Positions 1 through 7,206 are shown, numbered from the stretch's first letter. The stretch is DNA of 10,604 nt from an uncultured Prevotella sp. (GCA_900539625.1 UQCW01000067.1:1-10604); one strand, 5' to 3'. Numbers and translations are program-made. The notes: generated by a model not told the origin, from the letters alone.

Positions 1-76
1 CAGGGGCAAGGTTCATAAATCAGCCCCAAGAGGTAGGGGCAAGCCCCTACCCTAAATATGAGCCCCTTTCAGGGGC
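1..76. repeat. Cluster of GGGGC/GCCCC hairpins
   Basis: Three short G/C inverted repeats lie back to back. GGTAGGGGC (32-40) pairs perfectly with GCCCCTACC (43-51) across two bases. GCCCCT (62-67) pairs with AGGGGC (71-76) across three bases. GGGGC at 3-7 can pair with GCCCC at 23-27. No T-run follows on either strand, so they do not look like standard intrinsic terminators, although they could mark the 3' end of a gene lying left of the window. I see no coding region here. Confidence 0.5.
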
Positions 77-232
77 AGCGGCGCTGCGACCGCCATAATC
101 ATTGCTCTCAAAACCGCGCAGATATTTTTCTGGATTTTGAACACCCTACGTAAATATACTGCTTTTATCCCAAAGAGAACTTTAATGATAGGAAAACAGC
201 ATTGGGATTCCATAAATCCTTTATAATGTCAT
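77..232. other. Intergenic stretch without recognisable gene
   Basis: This AT-richer spacer lies between the G/C hairpins and the GCGGCCGC repeats. No supported reading frame, tRNA or known RNA motif was seen. It carries the 13-mer ATTTTGAACACCC (134-146), which recurs in the same orientation at 2262-2274 just upstream of the PAP2-like gene. It also has a small GGATT/AATCC hairpin (205-219). Confidence 0.4.
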
Positions 233-319
233 CTACTCGCGGCCGCGAGTAGCGCGAACGGCGGCCGCAAGTAGCGCTACCCGCGGCCGCGAGTAGCACG
301 AATCGCGGCCGCGGGTAGC
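233..319. repeat. Four-copy 22-bp tandem repeat built on GCGGCCGC palindromes
   Basis: The octamer GCGGCCGC occurs at 239-246, 261-268, 283-290 and 305-312, exactly 22 bases apart each time. Each copy is followed by a variant of RAGTAGC and a variable tail (often CGAA). The first copy sits inside a perfect 20-bp palindrome, CTACTCGCGGCCGCGAGTAG (233-252). The third sits in a near-perfect 22-bp one (276-297, one G:T pair). The copies differ by a few bases, so this is an aged tandem array. Its extreme GC content contrasts with the AT-rich flank. Function is unknown; a protein-binding array, a dispersed intergenic palindrome family or a site of repeat expansion are all possible. Confidence 0.85.
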
Positions 320-347
320 AGACTTCTTCTTAGCCTGGCGAATAACC

Positions 348-446
348 CTCACTTTGCGAGCAAAGTGAGCTACAGTGCTTCGCCTCAAACCTCCGCTGAA
401 GGATGTCCGCGCGGTGCCCCTTGCAGCGATGCCACACTCGCTATGC
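348..446 (+). repeat. Inverted dispersed repeat, arm A (upstream of rpoN)
   Basis: It opens with a hairpin, CTCACTTTGC (348-357) against GCAAAGTGAG (360-369), then runs through CTACAGTGCTTCGCCTCA and on to about 446. The reverse complement of 2084-2179 aligns along this whole length, nearly identical over the first 45 bases and more diverged (with a 2-base gap) after that. A short open frame through the repeat reads similarly in both arms (SYSASPQT), which reflects repeat identity rather than a gene. No transposase is present, so this looks like a non-autonomous or REP/BIME-like dispersed element; that class is an inference. Confidence 0.8.
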
Positions 447-506
447 TAATAGGCCAGAAACCGCGCTATCGTCCAGCGCTTCAGCGCCGACTTTCCCTTC
501 CACGTA

Positions 507-538
507 TTATCGCGAACGGAAATAAATTAGTAAATTTG
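507..538 (+). promoter_or_regulatory. Probable rpoN promoter (Bacteroidetes primary sigma type)
   Basis: TAAATTTG at 531-538 matches the Bacteroidetes -7 consensus TAnnTTTG exactly and lies 28 bases before the rpoN ATG, giving a leader of about 25 bases. The -33 position (about 507-511) reads TTATC rather than the consensus TTTG, so only half of the promoter is well matched. Confidence 0.5.
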
Positions 539-566
539 CCAGAAAGTTCAGCAAATCTTATTATCC

Positions 567-2075
567 ATGGCTCAGAGATTCGAACAGACACAGACGCAAA
601 CCCAAACGCAGCAGTTGTCAACGCTACAAGTGGCGTTGGCAGGACTGGTGCAGCTCCCCATCGAACAACTGGGGGAGCGTGTGCGCAACGAACTCGTTGA
701 CAACGCGGCGCTCGAAGAGAGCTACGGCGACGCCGACGAGCATTTCGGCAACGAGACCGACTCTATGCGCGACGGCGACAACGGCGGCGGTGATGCCGCT
801 GATGACGAATGGGGACCGGGAGAGGCCAGCGACATCCGCGACTCGCTCAGCGACTATGCCAACGCCGACGATGTGCCCGACTATCTGCAACAACGGGCCG
901 ACGATGCGCGTGAACGACACGAGATGCCGCTCACAGGGGGATCTTCGGCCTATGAAGACCTCACACGGCAAATCGGAGAGCACGACCTCAACGACCACGA
1001 GCGCGAAGTCATGGAATATCTCATCGGTTCGCTCGACGACGATGGTTTCCTGCGTAAGGACTTGTATGCCATGGCCGACGAACTGGCCATCTACCACAAC
1101 ATCGACACCAACGAGGATGAACTGCAACGCCTGTTGCACATTCTCCAGACGTTCGACCCACCTGGCATCGGCGCACGCTCGCTGGAAGAATGCCTGACGC
1201 TCCAACTGGAAAGCCCCGAACAGCAATCGCCCCACAAGAAACGCGCCCTGGAGGTGCTGAAGCAGTGCTTCAAGGAATTTGCCTCCAACCGCTGGGACCT
1301 CATCACGCAAAAACTCAGCATGACGAAAGAGGAAGCGGAAGCGGTGCGCCATCTCCTACAACACCTCAACCCGCGCCCCGGCGCACAGCTCGGCAGCGGC
1401 GCGGAAAGCATGGCGCAGAGCGTCACCCCCGACTTCTATGTCACCGTGGGGAAAGACGGACTGCCGGAGGTGGAACTCAACCAGGGCGATGTGCCGGAAC
1501 TGCGCGTGAGCCAGGCGTTCCGCGATTCCATCAAACAATATGCCTCGAGCCGCCACGCGCTCTCGCGCGAACAACACGACGCTTATGTCTATGCCAAACA
1601 GAAAGTAGACGCCGCGCAAACCTTCATCGGACTCATCGCGCGCCGCCGACAGACGCTGATGGCCGTGATGCAGGGCATCGTGGATTTCCAAACGGAATTT
1701 TTCGTTGAAAACGACGATGAGACCTTCCTCCGCCCGCTGACGCTGAAAGATATCGCGCAGAAGGTGGGCGTGGACATCTCCACCGTGTCGCGCGTCACCA
1801 ATAGCAAATATGTGCAGACCGACTACGGCATCTATCCGCTGAAGTTTTTCTTCTCTTCGCAGTTCACCACCGAAGACGGCGACGAAATGTCGGCACGCCA
1901 AATCCGCAACGCCATCCGCGACATCGTTGACAAGGAAGACAAGGCCCACCCTTATTCCGACGAGACACTCACCAGTCTGCTTGCGAAAGAGGGATTCAAA
2001 GTGGCACGACGGACGGTGGCAAAATATCGCGAACAACTGGGCATCCTCAGCACGCGCCTGCGCCGCGAGAGGTAG
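567..2075 (+). CDS. rpoN: RNA polymerase sigma-54 factor RpoN
   Basis: Alternative sigma factor that directs RNA polymerase to -24/-12 promoters and needs an AAA+ enhancer-binding activator to open DNA. The 502-aa product has all the family's parts. Region I is Q/L-rich (residues 1-50, with QTQTQTQTQQLS). A strongly acidic region II linker follows (about 50-105). The core-binding region is in the middle. The helix-turn-helix is at about 391-415 (LTLKDIAQKVGVDISTVSRV), followed by the conserved NSKYVQT...GIYPLKFFF stretch. The RpoN box is ARRTVAKYR (480-488). Length is normal and nothing appears broken. The start gives the canonical MAQRFEQTQTQTQ beginning; no Shine-Dalgarno is visible, which is usual in this phylum. 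No enhancer-binding protein is encoded in the window. The gene is flanked by inverted copies of one dispersed repeat. Confidence 0.97.
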   Translation: MAQRFEQTQTQTQTQQLSTLQVALAGLVQLPIEQLGERVRNELVDNAALEESYGDADEHFGNETDSMRDGDNGGGDAADDEWGPGEASDIRDSLSDYANADDVPDYLQQRADDARERHEMPLTGGSSAYEDLTRQIGEHDLNDHEREVMEYLIGSLDDDGFLRKDLYAMADELAIYHNIDTNEDELQRLLHILQTFDPPGIGARSLEECLTLQLESPEQQSPHKKRALEVLKQCFKEFASNRWDLITQKLSMTKEEAEAVRHLLQHLNPRPGAQLGSGAESMAQSVTPDFYVTVGKDGLPEVELNQGDVPELRVSQAFRDSIKQYASSRHALSREQHDAYVYAKQKVDAAQTFIGLIARRRQTLMAVMQGIVDFQTEFFVENDDETFLRPLTLKDIAQKVGVDISTVSRVTNSKYVQTDYGIYPLKFFFSSQFTTEDGDEMSARQIRNAIRDIVDKEDKAHPYSDETLTSLLAKEGFKVARRTVAKYREQLGILSTRLRRER

Positions 2076-2083
2076 GATAAAGG

Positions 2084-2184
2084 ACATGGCGGGGGCGGCA
2101 TAGCAACAAGAGGCGCTGCGCGAACATTCGACGAAGGTCTGAGGCGAAGCACTGTAGCTTACTTTGCAAGCAAAGTGAGCTACA
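2084..2184 (-). repeat. Inverted dispersed repeat, arm B (downstream of rpoN), with long hairpin
   Basis: The reverse complement of this segment aligns with arm A at 348-446. Within it, bases 2153-2167 and 2170-2184 form a 15-bp stem (one G:T) around a two-base loop (TGTAGCTTACTTTGC against GCAAAGTGAGCTACA). The stem is longer than in arm A because the palindrome extends outwards here. The repeat begins 9 bases past the rpoN stop, so the hairpin would be in any rpoN read-through transcript. It has no T-tract, so it is not a typical intrinsic terminator, but it could stabilise the mRNA 3' end. Confidence 0.8.
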
Positions 2185-2289
2185 ATGCTGGCGCCGCAAC
2201 AGACGATTATGGGGCCCGTACAGAGCCGCAGATAGTGCCTCTCCATCAACTTAATATTCCCATTTTGAACACCCACTTTAAAGCATCCT

Positions 2290-2907
2290 ATGACCAACAG
2301 ATATCTCATATTGACGGCGCAAGTCATCTCCGTGGTGTTCTCGCCATTCTATTTGCCAGTCGTGGCCTTCGTCGTGTTGCTCTTCTTCAGCTATATGAGC
2401 TACACCTCGTGGCAATACAACGCGCAAGTCATCGGCATGGTAGCTCTCTTCACCGTCATCCTGCCCAAACTGGCCATCTACGCCTACCGAAAAATCAACG
2501 GATGGACGCGCCACCAGCTTAGCCGACGCGAGAGGCGCATCGTGCCTTACATCCTCTCCATCTCGTCTTACACCACACTCCTTTATATGATGGACCACAT
2601 GCGCATGCCCCGCTTCACACTGGGCATCGTGGCTGGTGCCCTGGCCATACAAATCGTGTGCGCCCTCATCAATCCGTGGCTGAAAGTGAGCACGCACGCT
2701 GCGGCCTCAGGCGGCGTGATTGGTGCCGTCATGGCTTTCTCGCTCATCCTCAATTTCGACCCCACCAACGCCCTCTGCCTCGCTGTGCTCCTCTCCGGAC
2801 TGGTCTGCACGGCACGCATGATTCTCCGACAACACAAGTTGACGGATCTCGGCCTCGGCGTGCTCATCGGCATGGCCTGCGCCCTGTTTTTCATTTTGAA
2901 CATCTGA
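2290..2907 (+). CDS. PAP2-like integral membrane phosphatase-family protein
   Basis: A 205-aa hydrophobic protein with about five or six likely membrane segments (near residues 8-34, 46-64, 85-100, 110-127, 138-155, 160-175 and 188-204). It keeps two of the three signatures of PAP2/type 2 phosphatidic acid phosphatases. KVSTHAAASGG (132-142) resembles the His-containing second motif (H136). ARMILRQHKLTDLGLG (175-190) resembles SRxxxxxHxxxD with R176, H182 and D186. The first motif (KxxxxxxRP) is not clear; the basic SRRERR segment (78-83) before a Pro may stand in for it. It probably acts on a lipid or isoprenoid phosphate at the inner membrane, but the substrate cannot be told. I recall small PAP2-like genes next to rpoN/purE in Bacteroidales. 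A link to ispG through polyprenyl phosphates is only a guess. Confidence 0.7.
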   Translation: MTNRYLILTAQVISVVFSPFYLPVVAFVVLLFFSYMSYTSWQYNAQVIGMVALFTVILPKLAIYAYRKINGWTRHQLSRRERRIVPYILSISSYTTLLYMMDHMRMPRFTLGIVAGALAIQIVCALINPWLKVSTHAAASGGVIGAVMAFSLILNFDPTNALCLAVLLSGLVCTARMILRQHKLTDLGLGVLIGMACALFFILNI

Positions 2908-3000
2908 CAACGCAAGGTATGCAAGGTTGGATGGCTGCTGAAACAACAATTATAAGCAAGTCTTCATACATTAGAAAAAACTCATAAAATCATAAGCCCA

Positions 3001-3507
3001 ATGACTCCTATTGTAAGCATCATCATGGGCAGCACGAGCGATTTGCCCGTTATGGAAAAAGCTGCCAAGTTTCTCGACGACATGGACGTTCCCTTCGAAA
3101 TGAACGCCCTTTCTGCCCACCGCACGCCTGCGGAGGTTGAATCTTTTGCCCGCAACGCGAAAGCACGCGGCATCCGCGTCATCATCGCCGGCGCCGGAAT
3201 GGCGGCCGCCCTGCCAGGTGTCATCGCTGCCAGCACCACGGTGCCTGTCATCGGTGTGCCCATCAAAGGCATGCTCGACGGACTCGATGCCATGCTCTCC
3301 ATCATCCAGATGCCTCCCGGCATCCCTGTGGCCACGGTTGGTGTCAACGGTGCGCAAAACGCCGCCATCCTCGCCGTGGAAATGCTCGCACTGGCCGATG
3401 AAGCGTTGGCAAAGCGTCTGGAGCAGTATAAAGACAGTCTGAAAGAGAAAATCGTTAAAGCCAATGCCGAACTGGCAACGGTGTGCTACAAAAACAAGAC
3501 CAACTGA
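3001..3507 (+). CDS. purE: N5-carboxyaminoimidazole ribonucleotide mutase PurE
   Basis: Converts N5-CAIR to CAIR in de novo purine synthesis, in the cytoplasm as a homo-octamer in the class I family. The 168-aa product has the usual length and motifs. GSTSDLPVM (10-18) is the nucleotide-phosphate loop. SAHRTP (38-43) carries the catalytic His (H40, equivalent to E. coli H45). The glycine-rich AGAGMAAALPG (63-73) and IQMPPGIPVATVG segments follow. Against E. coli, whose loop reads AGAGGAAHLPG, the second conserved His (H75) is Ala (A70). I believe this may be common in Bacteroidetes but cannot confirm it. The stop is 12 bases before the ispG ATG, so the two are very likely co-transcribed. A 93-base gap follows the preceding gene; I saw no convincing promoter there. 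Confidence 0.95.
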   Translation: MTPIVSIIMGSTSDLPVMEKAAKFLDDMDVPFEMNALSAHRTPAEVESFARNAKARGIRVIIAGAGMAAALPGVIAASTTVPVIGVPIKGMLDGLDAMLSIIQMPPGIPVATVGVNGAQNAAILAVEMLALADEALAKRLEQYKDSLKEKIVKANAELATVCYKNKTN

Positions 3508-3519
3508 TTTCGCGTGCTC

Positions 3520-5382
3520 ATGGATTTATTTAATTACCATCCCAGGGCCTCGCATGAGGTGCGCATCGGCAACCGTCCGCTGGGCGGCAACCATCCGTTG
3601 CGCATTCAGAGCATGACCACCTTCCCAACAACCGACACGGCGGGATGCGTGGAGCAGTCTGTGCGCATCATCGAGGCTGGAGGCGACTATGTGCGCCTCA
3701 CCACGCAGGGAACCATCGAGGCCGAAAACCTCCGCAACATCAAAGCGGAACTCGTTCGCCGTGGCTTCGACAATCCGCTCGTGGCCGACGTACACTTCAA
3801 TCCGAAAGTGGCCGACGTGGCGGCCGGCATCGTGGAGAAAGTGCGCATCAATCCGGGCAACTATGTCGACCCGGCCCGCACGTTCAAGCATCTGGAATAC
3901 ACCGACGAGGAATATGCCGCCGAACTCTCACGCCTGGAAGAGCGCTTCAAACAACTGCTCGCCATCTGCCGTGAACACGGAACGGCCCTCCGCATCGGCG
4001 TCAACCACGGGTCGCTCTCCGACCGCATCATGAGCCGCTACGGCGACACGCCGGAAGGCATCGTGGAGAGCTGCATGGAGTTTTTGCGCGTCTGTGTCAA
4101 GGAAAACTTCCCCGACGTTGTCATCTCCATCAAGGCGTCAAACACGGTGGTGATGGTGCGCTCGGTGCGCCTGCTGTGTAGCGTCATGGCCAAAGAGGGC
4201 ATGGACTTCCCCATCCATCTGGGCGTGACGGAAGCCGGCGAAGGTGAAGATGGCCGCATAAAGAGCGCCGTTGGCATCGGTGCACTGCTCGTTGACGGCA
4301 TCGGCGACACCCTACGCGTGTCGTTGAGCGAAGCGCCGGAAAAGGAAATTCCCGTGGCCTACAAACTCGCCTCCTACATCACGAAGACCCGCGGCGGACA
4401 TCCGGAAATCCCGGCAACGCCCTGCCCAGAATTTAACTATCTGCGTCCTGAGCGCCGCGCCACCTGTCAGGCTGGAAACATCGGCGGCAACCATCTGCCG
4501 GTGGTGGTTTCCATGCGCCCCGACGGAAAGGGCGGACAGGGGCAGCTCAAGCCCGACTATATCTATTGCGGACGCAACCTGCCAGCGGCCGAAGTTCGCA
4601 TGGAGGGCGTGAAATACATCGTTGATGCCGACTATTGGACTGGCGAGGCCGACACGTTCCCCGCTTTCTCGCCCGACACATTGATGTTCGTTGGCAACTG
4701 CCAGGCGCCGCTGAAGTTTCTCTTCACCACTTATCTGCAATGCAACGACGAGATAAAGGCCTGCCTGCGCCACCATCCAGAAGTGGTGCTCATCGCCACT
4801 TCCAGCCATCCCAACCCGACGGGCGAACTCCGCGCCTTGGTGCATGAGCTCTGGAACGAGCGCATCCCGACGCCCGTGGTGTTCTGCATGGCCTATCAGT
4901 TGCCAGCCTCGCGCAAAGAGGATTTCCAACTGAGGGCCGCCGCCGACCTCGGCGGTCTGCTCTTCGACCAGATTACCGATGGCGTGGCGCTCATGTGCCT
5001 GCCGCCAAAGGGAGAGGCCGCACTGCCTGTTTCCGTGGCCGACGACACGGCTTTTGCCATTCTGCAAGCGGCACGCCTGCGTCAGTCGCGCACGGAGTAC
5101 ATCAGCTGTCCGGGTTGCGGACGCACGCTCTACGATCTTCCGGGCACCATCGCCCGCATCAAGGAGGCCACGGCACATCTGCGCGGCCTAAAAATCGGCA
5201 TCATGGGCTGCATCGTTAACGGACCGGGCGAAATGGCGGATGCCGACTACGGCTATGTTGGCGCAGGCCGCGGACGCGTCAGTCTTTACCGCGGAAAGGT
5301 CTGCGTGGAGAAAAACATTCCGACGGAAGAAGCCGTTGGCAAACTCCTCGCGCTGATTGAGGCCGACGGAAAGGGCCAGTGA
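3520..5382 (+). CDS. ispG: 4-hydroxy-3-methylbut-2-en-1-yl diphosphate synthase IspG (long form)
   Basis: Iron-sulfur enzyme of the MEP pathway that reductively converts methylerythritol cyclodiphosphate to HMBPP, the penultimate step to the isoprenoid precursors IPP and DMAPP. At 620 aa it is the long form found in Bacteroidetes, Chlamydiae and plants. A TIM barrel comes first (IQSMT, VRLTTQG, VADVHFNPK, RIGVNHGS), then the inserted A* domain, then the C-terminal [4Fe-4S] domain. Cluster ligands are visible as C530 and C533 (CPGCGRTLYDLPG), C564 (GCIVNGPGE) and E571. I chose the ATG at 3520 because MDLFNYHPRASHEV is the usual start in the family; a GTG at 3514 would add two residues. No Shine-Dalgarno is visible, so translation may be coupled to purE. 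Also known as gcpE. Confidence 0.96.
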   Translation: MDLFNYHPRASHEVRIGNRPLGGNHPLRIQSMTTFPTTDTAGCVEQSVRIIEAGGDYVRLTTQGTIEAENLRNIKAELVRRGFDNPLVADVHFNPKVADVAAGIVEKVRINPGNYVDPARTFKHLEYTDEEYAAELSRLEERFKQLLAICREHGTALRIGVNHGSLSDRIMSRYGDTPEGIVESCMEFLRVCVKENFPDVVISIKASNTVVMVRSVRLLCSVMAKEGMDFPIHLGVTEAGEGEDGRIKSAVGIGALLVDGIGDTLRVSLSEAPEKEIPVAYKLASYITKTRGGHPEIPATPCPEFNYLRPERRATCQAGNIGGNHLPVVVSMRPDGKGGQGQLKPDYIYCGRNLPAAEVRMEGVKYIVDADYWTGEADTFPAFSPDTLMFVGNCQAPLKFLFTTYLQCNDEIKACLRHHPEVVLIATSSHPNPTGELRALVHELWNERIPTPVVFCMAYQLPASRKEDFQLRAAADLGGLLFDQITDGVALMCLPPKGEAALPVSVADDTAFAILQAARLRQSRTEYISCPGCGRTLYDLPGTIARIKEATAHLRGLKIGIMGCIVNGPGEMADADYGYVGAGRGRVSLYRGKVCVEKNIPTEEAVGKLLALIEADGKGQ

Positions 5383-5445
5383 TGTGATTCCGCAAACGGC
5401 CGACGGCAAAGGCCGAACGGGCGTTGCGGAGTCCGCCGAATGAAA

Positions 5446-5494
5446 AAAACAAGGGGCGTTCTGAATCTTTTGGTTCAGAACGCCCCTTTGTTTT
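5446..5494. terminator. Bidirectional intrinsic terminator between convergent genes
   Basis: A perfect 15-bp stem, AAGGGGCGTTCTGAA (5451-5465) against its complement at 5474-5488, encloses an 8-base loop. The stem continues outward past a single bulge by pairing an A-run (5446-5449) with T-rich sequence (5491-5494). The T side serves plus-strand transcripts ending after ispG. The A side becomes a U-run for minus-strand transcripts coming from the 467-aa gene. Placement between two convergent stops fits well. Confidence 0.92.
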
Positions 5495-5586
5495 ATGGGA
5501 TTGATAATTACGGAAGCTCCTCTATATTATCATATTGGCTTTATACTTGTTTGATATATAGCCACAAAACTCATTGAACCACGCAA

Positions 5587-6990
5587 TTATCGAACGATTA
5601 TTCTGCAATTTTCTGTGGTGTTTTTACCATCTGAAACCGTGATCACATACATGCCAGCGGCAAGTCCAGAGGTATGCACGAGGACCTGGTTTTGTCCTGC
5701 TTTCAGATTTTGTTGCAAAACAAGCTGTCCGTTTCCGCTGACAACATTGAGCACTTTGGCTTCTTTGATACTCGACAGATCAACGGTTACCACTTCGTTT
5801 TGTCTGGCAACAGCAGGCGAAGCACTGACTGCGCCATAGTCAGTGCGAACTTTCTTTAAAGACGTGGACGAACCTTTTGAGATGATTTCATACAATTGAA
5901 CTTCAATAGAACTTTCGCCATTTTCACAAGTTTGTAATTGCAAATATTTTTTTCCATCAACCACAATTATTGAAGGACTATATAATTCGAATCTACCTTC
6001 ATCAAATTTGATTTCTGCCAAAACATTTCCTGTATCCTGCATGATGCGATAACCTGTGCGACGACATTTGTGATTTATCTTCTTACAGTCGATTTCACCA
6101 TCACCATCAAGATCTACTTCGTTATAAACCTCCTCATAGGGTTCCATAATGTCTTCAATCCATTCATAAGAATCATCCTCATTGAAAATATTTTGCGAGA
6201 CGCTGACAGTGTTATCACAGGTATTTGCATCAAGTATGTCCATTTTTCTGAACGGACTTTCCTTCCATTCACTTTCCACTTTTTCCTTCCATTCCCCACG
6301 AGACATCTCAGAGAACTCCGCATTACAGAGAATCTGGAAATTGTATTGTTTCTTCCCATTTTCTTCAAGACCATAAGTAAAAGGTTCCTTCAAAACAATA
6401 GTTCCTTTCACAATATACCTTTTGGAAGTTGTTGACTGCCTCAACTCCTCCTTGCCTGTCTCTCTGACAATCATAGTCCCCTCATAGTTCACTTCAACTT
6501 TCTCGGGAGTATTTGTTACATAGTTAAGTTTAAAATCTTCGTCAAAGATAAATGGTTTTTCCCCTCCGAACAGATTCCAACTTATGCCTCCACTCACGAT
6601 ACTGGCATAATACTCTTTAGGAAACCATTGGAGTATGCTATCTGGCAAGAATTTCGTATCTCCATGCTCATCAGAAAAATCCCAATCAGCCTTATGCGTA
6701 TAAACTGTATCTCTCCAACAGGTGGACTGAGACGTCGTGTATCTTGTCAGAGGAATCTTTTTGATTTCATTGAGATTCGAATCCATTACGATGATGGAAG
6801 CATCGACCTCATCATCATAAACCCCAGCCACAGTTGTCAGCAAATCATGTCCACTATGATTGAACTTTGCGGGCAGAATGGAATAAGCATCTCTTCTTGG
6901 ACTTGAAATGGGCTTCAGCTCCAAATTTTGGGCTAAAGAACTTGTGGCAAGACCGAGCGCCACAATCGGCAGAATGTGTTTTTTTCTCAT
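5587..6990 (-). CDS. Exported protein with EF-hand-like loop and T9SS-type sorting domain
   Basis: A 467-aa protein of no recognised family. A signal peptide is clear (MRKK, hydrophobic to SSLA), with cleavage after A20 leaving Q21 first. The body is mixed beta-like sequence with many charged and aromatic residues (DSILQWFPKEYYASI). At 293-301 it has DLDGDGEID, the DxDxDGxxD pattern of calcium-binding EF-hand/dockerin-like loops. The last 75-80 residues look like a type IX secretion C-terminal sorting domain: VLNVVSGNGQLVLQQ, a HTSGLAAGMYVITVSDG strand-turn-strand and the final CRIIVR. This suggests surface display or release through T9SS. Reading frame and ends are intact. A bidirectional terminator lies just downstream and a plausible promoter upstream, so it can be monocistronic. 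Lower GC than the plus-strand genes. A secreted calcium-stabilised surface protein is as far as the sequence goes. Confidence 0.8.
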   Translation of the reverse strand: MRKKHILPIVALGLATSSLAQNLELKPISSPRRDAYSILPAKFNHSGHDLLTTVAGVYDDEVDASIIVMDSNLNEIKKIPLTRYTTSQSTCWRDTVYTHKADWDFSDEHGDTKFLPDSILQWFPKEYYASIVSGGISWNLFGGEKPFIFDEDFKLNYVTNTPEKVEVNYEGTMIVRETGKEELRQSTTSKRYIVKGTIVLKEPFTYGLEENGKKQYNFQILCNAEFSEMSRGEWKEKVESEWKESPFRKMDILDANTCDNTVSVSQNIFNEDDSYEWIEDIMEPYEEVYNEVDLDGDGEIDCKKINHKCRRTGYRIMQDTGNVLAEIKFDEGRFELYSPSIIVVDGKKYLQLQTCENGESSIEVQLYEIISKGSSTSLKKVRTDYGAVSASPAVARQNEVVTVDLSSIKEAKVLNVVSGNGQLVLQQNLKAGQNQVLVHTSGLAAGMYVITVSDGKNTTENCRIIVR

Positions 6991-7004
6991 GTTGTTTGAA
7001 TTTT

Positions 7005-7035
7005 AAAAATTATTAATACGTTGAGCAATGGCAAA
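7005..7035 (-). promoter_or_regulatory. Possible promoter for the 467-aa exported protein gene
   Basis: On the minus strand, TTTG (7035-7032) is followed after exactly 19 bases by TAATTTTT (7012-7005), close to the Bacteroidetes TTTG-N19-TAnnTTTG pattern with one mismatch in the -7 box. It would start transcription about 10 bases before the ATG at 6990, a short leader. The AT-rich background raises the odds of a chance match. Confidence 0.4.
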
Positions 7036-7077
7036 AAACAAGCTGGACAATTTTGAGGAGTAAGGAGGTCTCTTCTT

Positions 7078-7206
7078 ATGCCCTATCTTTTTGCCGATTT
7101 GAAATTTGGCATCGGTCACATAGCTCGCCATGCTTCCTCTCCCAAATTTCAGAATCGACAAAAACGCAGGCCAAAATTGGGCAACTTATTCTTTCACCAT
7201 CACTAA
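7078..7206 (+). CDS. Possible 42-aa ORF behind a perfect Shine-Dalgarno
   Basis: A small plus-strand frame opens with ATG at 7078, eight bases after AAGGAGGT (7062-7069), a full-strength anti-16S match that is rare in this phylum. The product begins MPYLFADLKFGIGHIARH, has a basic middle (QNRQKRRPKLGN) and ends in HHH. It resembles nothing I know, has no clear signal peptide or membrane segment, and lies in the gap between two minus-strand genes, over an inverted repeat. It may be chance or part of a dispersed repeat. Confidence 0.18.
   Translation: MPYLFADLKFGIGHIARHASSPKFQNRQKRRPKLGNLFFHHH
7088..7164. repeat. Imperfect inverted repeat between two secreted-protein genes
   Basis: TTTTTGCCGATTTGAAATTTGG (7088-7109) is complementary to 7142-7164, with one bulge and one or two mismatches, across a 32-base loop. 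In RNA from the minus strand it would form a long stem shortly after the stop of the 853-aa gene. There is no U-run directly after it in that direction, so ordinary intrinsic termination is doubtful; transcript stabilisation or a small mobile repeat are alternatives. Confidence 0.55.

Noticed and set aside
233..319. CRISPR array
   Set aside because: The repeats are about 8-22 bp with only 14 bases between octamers, the intervening bases are themselves repeated, and no cas gene is nearby.
365..700. 111-codon plus-strand frame before and into rpoN
   Set aside because: It starts inside repeat arm A and overlaps the rpoN start in another frame; the similar reading in arm B is explained by repeat identity.
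2153..2184. Intrinsic terminator for rpoN
   Set aside because: The stem is strong but no T-tract follows, and the same hairpin occurs in the repeat arm upstream of rpoN, so it belongs to the repeat.
1356..2327. 323-codon open frame on the minus strand across rpoN
   Set aside because: It lies antisense to a complete, well-recognised rpoN and runs through the repeat; it results from GC-rich codon use, and its product matches no family.
2076..3000. Sigma-54 (-24/-12) promoters in the gaps after rpoN
   Set aside because: Scanning for TGGCAC-N5-TTGC gave no convincing intergenic match.
4312..5178. 288-codon open frame on the minus strand across ispG
   Set aside because: Antisense shadow of ispG with no signal, domain or spacing evidence.
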